64,000 bases of DNA, taken from NCBI RefSeq assembly GCF_008831285.2, contig NC_045144.1, positions 11,325,672-11,389,671 on the forward strand, in the 5' to 3' direction. This DNA is from Nymphaea colorata. Taxonomy: Eukaryota > Streptophyta > Magnoliopsida > Nymphaeales > Nymphaeaceae. This document shows positions 55,036 to 64,000 of this stretch, piece after piece. The position numbers were made by a program, and so were the translations under genes. The notes under the pieces are model-generated. The model did no database searches, had not been told where the DNA came from, and saw only the letters and a list, made by a program, of their open reading frames with translations. Within the stretch, counting starts at the first letter, position 1, and the number at the start of each line of letters is the position of its first letter.

Positions 55036-55404
55036 CTTATGGTTATTGAACATCTTTTAAAAGGAAACCTTGGTAAAATAATCATAGTTTTCTTGGGCGT
55101 CACTATCGGGAATGATGATACTTCACAATCATATTTCTTAAAGGGCATATTTGGATGACACTTTTACAAAAAGTTGTTTAAAAAAAAAAAGGTTTTGGAA
55201 AGAATGGTTTTTTAATCATTTCGTAGAAATTGCTTGTTTGGATGATATTCTCCTAAAACTCACTTTTTTATGAATAACCTAAGGCCGACCACTAATACAT
55301 GCAATGCATGATATTTAGCATGAAAAAAAGACAATTGTTAGCGATTTTATATCATGAAGTGTCACAAAAGACTAGATCATCCATGTCGTTACAGAGTAAG
55401 CATA
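55036..55404. other. Intergenic, nothing firmly recognised
   Basis: AT-rich sequence. A related motif TTTGGATGA occurs at 55150 and 55237, which may mark a decayed MITE. Confidence 0.5.
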
Positions 55405-55840
55405 AGGATGTCCATATTTCCGACTTGAATTGGATATCGGACTGAACCATTTCAAAAAGATCAGTTATGGAAAAAAAATTAATATCTGATTAAGAAATCA
55501 GATCTACATTGATTAAAAAAATGACATCCGATCATATTCTGATTCGGATTCAGATATGCATAAATATTTGATTGGACCAAATTTATTTGTAAACATATAT
55601 CCTGCATCTAATGCCCTTACATTTTAAAATCGGCCAAAATTTGGTTCGAATTTTGGATTTGGATCTAGATATAAATGCAAAAATCAGATTCAGATTGTGA
55701 ATTCAGATTTTGGATTTGGATATGACTTTCCTTTGTTCATATTTGAATCCAAATTTAAATCCGAACAAGTGAACATATGAAAAATTGGTACAGTTAAGGG
55801 TCTATCTGATTCGTATCAAATCTGTTGACATCCGTTAGCA
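55405..55840. mobile_element. Possible MITE with GGATTTGGAT-type subterminal motifs
   Basis: It starts AGGATGTCCATATTTCC and ends ATCTGTTGACATCCGT, giving a short inverted terminal match GGATGTC/GACATCC. The interior repeats GATTCGGATTCAGAT and GGATTTGGAT motifs in both orientations. Termini are short and no target duplication is evident, so this is tentative. Confidence 0.45.
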
Positions 55841-56232
55841 AACATCAATAAAAATTTAGTACTAGGACCATCTGTGACACATCATCCAGAAACATATGTG
55901 AGAATGTCAATTTTAGCGGAGCATTTGCTTTGTAGCATCAGTAATTGTTCAGTTTCTTGTAGTGCTGCTTAGTGATCACCAATGGTAAATTGCCAATGAC
56001 TTGTGACAAAGTAAATCATTTCAAGTGGGCATAATTGAATGCAATTTCAAATGCCGCTAACTACATATGTTATATGTTATGGTGATACTTATGTCACTGT
56101 AGTGTATATATTCACCATCGGCCTAGTCAAAAGTGCCTTGTGCAAACAATAACTTTTTTGTTGGCCAACATGGAAGTGATATGGGTTCTTGAGACTCTTA
56201 AAGATAAGATGTGTGCATTAACATGGAGTTAC
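55841..56232. other. Intergenic, nothing recognised
   Basis: AT-rich DNA between the possible MITE and repeat G copy 2. No gene or repeat recognised. Confidence 0.6.
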
Positions 56233-59200
56233 TGTCACAATCCAACACTTCTATCCCTAAATAACCATTTTTTTCATTAAAACATAAAACGTCGAGATGT
56301 GATGACACAACAATTAAAAAAGAGCTATGCATATCAAAATAACAATGGGGCAAACATTTCATTATGTAGCAAATTCAGTTCATACAAAATCACTTTATAT
56401 TTCTTAATGATACACATGAAAAAATGCCCCAAAACTACAACATTGATGTCTAACAAAAACAAGACATCAATAAGACCAAAACATGATGCACTAACACTAC
56501 AATAGACTCAAAATCTTTCCAATAAAATGTGAGTGGAACCATCTGTTCAACCTGCTGCTCCGGACCGTTAAAACCTGAAAAAGGTGAACAACATAAGGCT
56601 TAACCTTCACATTATGACAACAAACTAGATAAATCCCCAACCCTCTAAGGTAAGGGCTCAAATATGGGATATAACATGTACGAAAACATAACACTATCAT
56701 ATAATGATAGGAGCATGCAGTCACATAATGTCATGGTAGTCCCTCACATATTCCACGACATGTAGGAACCACTCAATGAGCACAATTATCACATTTAATT
56801 GTCACATTCACTTCATGCAAATTCATTTTATTCACATTTGTTTTATTTATAATAATTTAATTTACATTTGCCTTAGTGAATTGACAGCTCCAATGAGTGC
56901 AAACACAAATGCGTGCACAACACGGGTGACCTATAGTCGGAAGACAACCCCCGTAATGGCCCAAAACGATACCGATCCATTCACGCTACAACGATAGAGC
57001 AATCATCTATGGATGTGTGAATTTCCATGAGAATTTCTTAGTCTTCCCTAGGACACCTAGGTTGGAAAGGAGAGCCCAATGCTCCAAGCACATCACACAA
57101 TGACATCCTGAGGCTTTGCACTGCTTGCGTTCCAAGCAGGCGAGACCAATGGCGAGGGTGGGATATCTCTCAAACATATTGCTACAACCCACTGGTCTCC
57201 CGTCAATTATTCTTTATTAACTTATCATTATGAGAATACATTCACAAAATGACCAGCTAGCTCAAGAGGTTGGTTCACTTCACGAGTGCACTCATACCTC
57301 AAAACGCCTCCATACAAGGGTTACATATTCACTCAATACTCTTAGCTAGCCATCATACTTTATGGATACTTTACCCTTTAAATTCATTTAATTGCATCAC
57401 TATCCACGATAATGCAAACGAAAAATATTACAACATTCACATCAATCAAACATAACAATCATATCATACAAAACTTAGCTAAACCAAAGAGAGCAGTCTT
57501 GATCTGTGATTGGTTCATAGCTATCTTATGAAAATATTATTTTAGGATACTCATTAATGCACAATCAGGATCGAGGAGTAACTCGATCGATACCATGCCT
57601 ACTCTGTCCTAAGCAATTATAATTGCTAGTATGCATATGCCATAGTATAGTAATTTAAAGACAATCAACCAATTTCATAATCAGTCCATCACACACATAC
57701 ATTCATGTGGAAATAGCACATTATGTCACACATCAATAAACCAAACACAACATAGAATCCATGTTCTTGAAGAGGATGCACTCAAAATTTGGCCGCAAGC
57801 AGAGACTTATCTGGAATGCCGCCATACATGTTGACCGTCATCACAAATTCTCAAAATCGCCTCGAGCTTCGAATCTTGTCGCTCAAGGTCTACACGACGT
57901 GCCAGATGTGCCTACAAAAATATTCAAGTGATAAGTTTTTTACTTGTTTCGCTTTAAAATCTATACAAGTAAGAAATAGAATCATTGAGGCGTAGGTCAT
58001 CGCCACAAGAGGGTGCTGACATGTAGTATCGGCTTATAAAGCCCTCCAATACATTTCTTTCCCAACTCTTTGAAGTTGTGACCAAATGATTTAAACACTA
58101 AGGCTTCAGTTCAACTTATCACCAGTATGTTTCTCACTTGTTTTCTAAGTTGAGGCATCATCCCAGCAATTATGCTTCCCAATATAAATACTCTTTCCCA
58201 ACAAGTCACATAATATGCACCTGAACAATAGCATATGTCACGAGTTCATTAAACCGGTTCTAAACATTTTCAACATCACCAAAATTTCTACTATGCTTCC
58301 TAACCACTTCAAATATTAGCCTATCATGCTAAAAATATAATTATATACATTCTTAAGACAAAAAGCCAATATAATTAAGCTTGTTTAGCCGTACTCACTC
58401 CTCTATTATCTTCTTAAGTGTTGTAGTGTCCCCGTTAGCCACTTAAAGTGTTAATCTGTTCCCCAAGCAGCTAAAGTTATATGTTGTTGTTGCCTCAAAC
58501 ACCTTCTATTTGCTAGTATGAGGGAAAAGACGTGTTTCCCAAGCTGCAATCCAACCCAACAACATCAAATAGGGTGAGAATGAGAAAAGAGAGATCAAGA
58601 GAAAGGTCTCACATTAGAAGAGCACATCCAGTTGAAAGGGAGATCATTCACGAAGGGAGACACATGCATGAGAGAGAGACAACAATAGAGAGACGAAGAG
58701 AGAAATAAAGGGTGAGAGTTCAGGCGAGGGAAAAAAGATAGGCGAGAGGGAGAGAGTAGAAAGATGCTCAGTTGAGGGAGAGTGCAGGGAGATGTGCGAG
58801 AGTGAGAGACGGTGAGGGTGAGAAGACTCGAGACAAAGAGGGAGGAAATCGAGAAGGGAGTGACACGACTCGGGGGAGACAGGGAAAAGCAAGAGAGAGG
58901 GAGACTGAACATGAGAGAGAACACAAGACGGTGTCAGCGAGAAAGGCAACACATAGAAGGGTAGAGATGAATAGCGAGGGGGTGAGAGCTGGCGGGAGAG
59001 AGGGGGATTGAGTAGAGAGAACTCGGGACAAAGAGGGAGACAAACAGAAGAAACAGAGAGAGATTGAGAGGGCTTACCTCAGCGCCATCGCCCTTCACCT
59101 CTGCCACCACTGCACCTTCTTCTGCCTCTTGTTTTCTCTGCATAGTGATCGAACCAGTGAGAGAGATGAAGAGGGAGAACTGGCATCGAGCCTCCTCTTC

Positions 59201-59250
59201 ACGTGGGTGGGATTTGGGTCCGAGTCAAGACCTGATCCAGCCCGACCTGC
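56233..59250 (+). repeat. Repeat family G, copy 2
   Basis: Starts TGTCACAATCCAACAC at 56233, matching the minus-strand start of copy 1 (TGTCACACTCCAACC at 46184). Similarity to copy 1 can be followed to about 58400: the segments with AACCTGAAAAAGG, ATGGATGTGTGAATT, AGGCGAGACCA and CGCCTCGAGCTTCG keep their order. A GA-rich block of ~480 bp follows (58570-59060). The right border is uncertain. No coding capacity was found. Confidence 0.6.
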
Positions 59251-60835
59251 CCTACACGCCAAACATTATAGTTACTGTGGTGCCATACATGTTTGACAAG
59301 TGAAATTTACTAGTTGTTACTATGGTGCTCAATTTTTTGTTAGTGATGGATGTTCTGATAAAAAGATGGAACTCTCAAACTGCACCATTTAGCCTGGAGA
59401 TTTTGAGCAAGAATTATGGGTTTGAAGTGCCATAGAGAAGTCGTGCTAGGGAACGAGTTACAATGGAAGCTGATGGGCATGACGAGGGAGCAATTCATTA
59501 ACTATTTTGTTGGTCGAAGAGTTCCATGAGGGAGAAGGTCTCTTAGCAACAACGCTAGGTTGCATATAGGTTTAAGTTAGATGCAGTTTATTGAAGATAT
59601 TGAACAAGTACACCACTAAGCATGTAGTGTTATGCTCAACCACCTATACAACCAGCTCTACCACATGAAGTAGGGTAAAAGAACTGCTTGAGGGTTTTAG
59701 CTATTTGTACAGGTAAAATACACTATTCAAGCTAGTCCATTTATTTCGTTAAGTAGAACGAGTGAATTTATTGTCTGCCTATTTTTTTAGGTATAGTCAT
59801 GGGAGCATGTATCCTTTATGAGTTCCACAGCTGTCCTTAGATCTTCAAATGAATTCCCAAAGATCAGCTAGTGGGGACCTATTAATGGCAAGAAATACTT
59901 GGTACAAGTATTTCTGATTTGATTTCTATTGATGTATGTGACAAATGTTTTTCCTATTGAATTGTAATCTTAAATGTGTACATTGTGTGGTGATCATATG
60001 AGATGGGGGACATTGAAGATAAAAAGTGGTTATTGAAGTTGTTAAGGTAGCGTATGGAGACATCGAGTTTTTATGCATGAACGAAATCCTTGATGCAATA
60101 AGATGACCTAATACCACAATCTGGAAGGGAACAATGGACTCCAAAGGTGGCTGAGCCAAGAAAACAAATATGAAGAACAGTGTTGAACACTTGGAGGTAC
60201 AATTGCATGTTCAATATGTCAAGTAATTGGATAATTAAAAACCAAGGAGGCATTTGGACAAGTCCATATAGGGTAAAAAATACATTGATTATTGTGCCAA
60301 ATATGTGCGCTGAAATTCATGGTATGGCATGGGTGCATCATCATACTCAAAGAGGTTTAGTAGTGGCTTTGATCCCCTACTGCATTGATGTAATTTTTGA
60401 TATGACACTTTTTTAAAAAATAATTTCAATGAATCGCTAAGTGGAAACTGCACACTAAATAATTTTGATTGAATCAACCAAATGGTGGGAGCCAATCAAA
60501 CTCAAAGAGTGGAAAACAATAAGAACGAGATAGATAAATTGAACTTTATTACCTCAAAATAAAATGCATCTACACAATTGTTTGAATAAAAATAAAACTA
60601 ACATGCCAACAATGTCTATTGCAAGACAAAGCAAATTCTCAAAATCAAATGCTTCGGAAAACTAGAAACTCTTCAGAAAGATCTCCAATCAAGGCTCACA
60701 TTGCTTTTGTATGTGTCTAGCCAATGTGTTCTACAAATGCCACCAAGTGTGCACCAACCTGAAAATCAGAACATTAAAAGAAATACACACAACCTTAAAT
60801 TCACCTATATGAACTCACATGGAGTCTAAAACTAT
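59251..60835. other. Intergenic, nothing recognised
   Basis: About 1.6 kb without recognisable gene, LTR or inverted-repeat element. Only short unsupported frames. Confidence 0.55.
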
Positions 60836-60943
60836 GTCACATGGGCGCAAGGTGTGGGTGCCGATACGATTGTGGATGGGGGTGCCAATGTGGCACATCC
60901 CACAAAGCTTTGGTGAGGGTACAACGAAGGTATATGTAAAAAT

Positions 60944-61021
<78 letters not shown>
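60836..61021 (+). repeat. DNA-transposon-like left end followed by a long TA microsatellite
   Basis: GTCACATGGGCGCAAGGTG at 60837 resembles the left terminus of the element at 13900-15257, including GGGTGCCGATACG-type motifs after it. It runs into a TA repeat of about 70 bases (60949-61021). I found no matching right end nearby. Confidence 0.45.
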
Positions 61022-61025
<4 letters not shown>

Positions 61026-63527
61026 GTCCTTTGTCTTTTATTACTATAAATAAAGGTTTATGAGAATGTTATTTTACTCCAAAATTTTAAAGGGTGCTGA
61101 CCTTTTTTAAACAATTATACATGTATATAATAATGTTATTTATTTATTTATTTTTTTGAAAATATTTTTTTTTGTATTTTTTTGTAAATATTGATAGACT
61201 AGACCAGTAGACCTTACTGTCATTAAAGAGGTTAACTGGCAAGTCATCATTCTTAAGGGCTCGTTTATAGCGATTTTACTATGCATAAATGTAAATTTGT
61301 CATTTCTGTATGCCTTTACTTTTGCAATCAAACTCATGGAAAATTACCCTGCATTTTTTTATGAATCATGTTAATTTACTTTGGAAAAAAGTCGGACCCC
61401 TTGGGGTTTGACTTTTTTCCGTAGTGTTTATTTTTTCCTCGTTAGGGCTTCCTCTTTCTCCTTGTCTCTCTTCTTAATTCTCTCAGATTGGCATGGCGTG
61501 GTGGATGTGCATCTTGATAGCTCTGATGCCATTTCTTTCTATCACACTCTCTCTATCCATCTCTCTTCTGTCTCTGTCCCTCTCCCTTTGTTTCTATAAG
61601 TCGGTTGCACGCCATGTTACACTTTTATGCCTTCTTTTTCACTCATTCTCTCCTCATCGTCTATGTTTTGTGTTTTCGTTACCTTTGTAACTTCTCCTCC
61701 CCTCATCTTCCATTGTTCTTCGCCTACAAGTACATCCAGAAGCCTGTTGTTCGTCAGACTGGAGGATCCTAATATGATTGGTGCATGGTAAAGCCCTAAT
61801 CAATTGTGACCGACCTTTCTTCCTGGACCCTCTATCTTTGTCATCGCATGAATTGTTATTGCGGGGTGGTTAAAGGATCATCGATTGCCCTTATTTTAGG
61901 TTCTATGCCTACAACAAAGGTAAAACCGCAGCCGTTTGACCTTTTCAGCCACTTGTTTGTTGTCAATGTAGACGCCATTTACTTCCATTCATGTCGTTTC
62001 CATCTATGTTCTCAAATATTGTTAAGATGGAAGTGATTATTGGTTTTCATTATACAGTCGATTTGCATCGGTTCTTCTTAGGCACTCAAGATGGACAACA
62101 TCTTGCTAGAGATACATCAGGGCACTATAATTTGTTTTTCTATTACTGCTTGTAAATCTGACTTCTTGTTTGGCATTATGTCTTATGAAACTGATTTCCC
62201 CTTCATAGTTTTAATAAGTTTTTGGTGCTAATGAACTTGCATTCTAATGAGTGAAAACCTCCACAATAAGCTGTACTTTTTTCCCTCCTTGCTTCCCAAT
62301 CAGGGTTTTTGTTTTGCCTTCTTCATTTTAGTGTGTGTTTGTGATTAAGAAGCATTGTCGGCTGACATTTTCTTTGGTGTTTTATGGTCTGTGTGTCCGG
62401 TAGCATATGATATGTGAAAGATGTTCATGAGTATATTTTTTTTGTAGTTGTTCATCTCCGTCATTCTGGTTATCTGGTTTTCTCTTGTATCTTTTTACTT
62501 TTTTACATGGTAGAATAATAGATTGCTTTTCTCATTTTTACATTTGAAGCTTGCTTAATGAGGAAAGTTGATGACGATGCCATTACAATTTAGATACATG
62601 TTGTTGAAATAATTCTGCACTAATGTATATTTGCTAATCCCTATTTGCCCTATCAAGGGCTATCCAATGTTTGGCTTGTCTGAATTACAAAGTCACAACA
62701 ACTTTTTCACATACAGCAAGAGGGTTTCCACAATGTACATTTTTTGGTCTATTATCACTTAGCCTAACCTCAGTATTGAACTTTTGACTATCTTTGAATT
62801 GTAGATCTTAACCTAAGCTTTCAGTAAGGTGAATAATACTTGTGTGGCTGGCAAATGAATGAAGAAAAAGTCTTTCATGTTGTCATATGTTCAAAAAAGA
62901 AATACAGTTGCTTTTATTTTTGCGATTGTCTGGAAATCTTTTTATACAAGGCAAGAATTATAGTCTCACATTGTCATAGTTGTTTCATATCCATGCATTT
63001 AGAGGGGTTCAATTTGTCACATGTTGCGTCATATTAAATAGATGGTGATACACATGTGAAGGCTATTGACATGATAACGGATGGCTGCCACAAACTCCAT
63101 GATCTTTGTCAACCTTCCACCTTCACAGTGGGTGTCATGGTTGACATGTAAACTTGCTGATCCATAGGTAAGAGTTGATTGTTAATTATATGTTGATTGG
63201 TTCTTTATTTGTATATTTTATATGTTTCAACATTTCTTATATGTTCATTGTTCTTCAATGATGTTTGTAATGAATTTTTCGTGTATGTTAGCAATGTCAA
63301 TTTGGTGTTCACATGTTCAATATCTCTTGCTTGCACATTAATTGAACATGTTTGTACACTTTTTTATTAAAAAATTCTTCAACATTTTTTGCTATTTTGG
63401 GTCATGTAGTTTAGTAGAAATGGTTAACATAGACATGTTTGATGATGATGAAGAACAAGAGCGTTATTTGATTCAACTAGTGTTTGTTTTCATCTTTTTT
63501 TTGTTAAAGGCAACTGCCTCCAAAACC
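61022..63527. other. Intergenic, nothing recognised
   Basis: AT-rich DNA of about 2.5 kb. A CT-rich LTR-like stretch (61420-61600) with GCTCTGATGCCA at 61520 could be a decayed tRNA-Met primer site next to an LTR on the minus strand, but no second repeat or coding remnant supports it. Confidence 0.45.
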
Positions 63528-64000
63528 TGAAAAAGATAAATAATAGAAAGCTTAGCTTTCACAGTATGTCAACAAACCAGATAAATTCCTAACCCTCTAA
63601 CATATAAGCTTAAATCTAGAGTCTAATATGTAAAAAAACTTAATCACTATCGTATCATTATAAGTGCATGTAGTCACATAACTTGTCATGGCAGTCCATC
63701 ACATATTTCATGACATATAAGGACCATTCAATGACCACAATTAACACATTTAATAGTCACATTCACTTGCATATTCACTTTATCCTTATTTGTTTCATTT
63801 ACATTTATTTCATTTACATTTGATTCAGTGAATTGATAGCTCATGTAGGTGCAAAACACATACGCATGCACACCATAGACAACCTACAGTCGGAAGACAA
63901 CTTGTGTGATAGTCCAAAACTGTATGGATTTGTTCACGCTGCAACGGTAGAGTAATCATCTATGGATGTGTGAATTCAAATGAGAGTTGTTCAGCCTTCC
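63528..64000 (+). repeat. Repeat family G, copy 3 (cut by window edge)
   Basis: From AAAACCTGAAAAAGAT at about 63520 to the window end it follows copy 2 from 56568 to about 57045, in the same orientation: shared AACCCTCTAA, CATGTAGTCACATAA, CAGTCGGAAGACAAC and ATCATCTATGGATGTGTGAA. The first ~330 bp of the repeat are absent, so this copy is truncated on the left. Confidence 0.7.

Noticed and set aside
61500-61620. GCTCTGATGCCA beside a CT-rich stretch as a minus-strand primer site and LTR
   Set aside because: The adjacent sequence does not begin with TG in the required place, and no second LTR or coding remnant was found.

Overview
The window is nuclear DNA of a seed plant, most likely a flowering plant with a large, retrotransposon-rich genome. 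The evidence is GT-AG introns up to about 21 kb, nested Ty1/copia elements primed by initiator tRNA-Met, TRIM elements, a plant-type hAT transposon, and one host gene of a plant family with an inter-alpha-trypsin-inhibitor heavy-chain (VIT plus VWA) architecture. No species can be named from the sequence alone.

Host gene. Only one cellular gene is recognisable. It lies on the minus strand, starts at 53622, and has seven exons in the window (53233-53622, 32127-32282, 16595-16801, 16386-16475, 7934-8050, 6485-6754, 6137-6293). All are open, join in frame and have GT-AG borders. They encode the first 462 residues of a VIT/VWA protein with an intact MIDAS metal site. The rest of the gene must lie left of base 1 or be lost. 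Intron 1 is about 21 kb, intron 2 about 15.3 kb and intron 4 about 8.3 kb. Almost all of that is transposon sequence.

Left flank and intron 7 (1-6136). A broken copy of copia family A has its pol on the minus strand and its 5' leader plus gag on the plus strand. A 32-bp piece copied from 957 bp downstream follows it, then an RT-RNase H and LTR remnant of family D.

Intron 4 (8051-16385) holds an old solo LTR, an E-like RT remnant, dispersed minus-strand RT and RNase H pieces, a four-unit ~65-bp tandem repeat and a probable non-autonomous DNA transposon rich in GTACGG motifs.

Intron 2 (16802-32126) contains an old copia element B (16855-31456) whose 5-bp target duplication ATGAA is still perfect. 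Inside it lie: copia A (18099-23281; identical 171-bp LTRs; TSD ATATT; a gag-pol frame broken by one TGA); a 450-bp TRIM (TSD ACTGC) only 15 bp further on; an internally deleted minus-strand copia C with an exact 470-bp tandem duplication; and a second, rearranged TRIM.

Intron 1 (32283-53232) holds an LTR-flanked remnant I, copia H (minus), copia E with a complete 1,436-codon gag-pol, one copy of a TGTCACA-starting repeat G, and a copia F fragment split by a structurally complete 3,480-bp hAT transposon (TSD CTCCGACC) with an open three-exon transposase gene.

Right flank (53623-64000). This is upstream sequence with two probable MITEs, two further copies of repeat G and a long TA tract. I recognise no gene in it.
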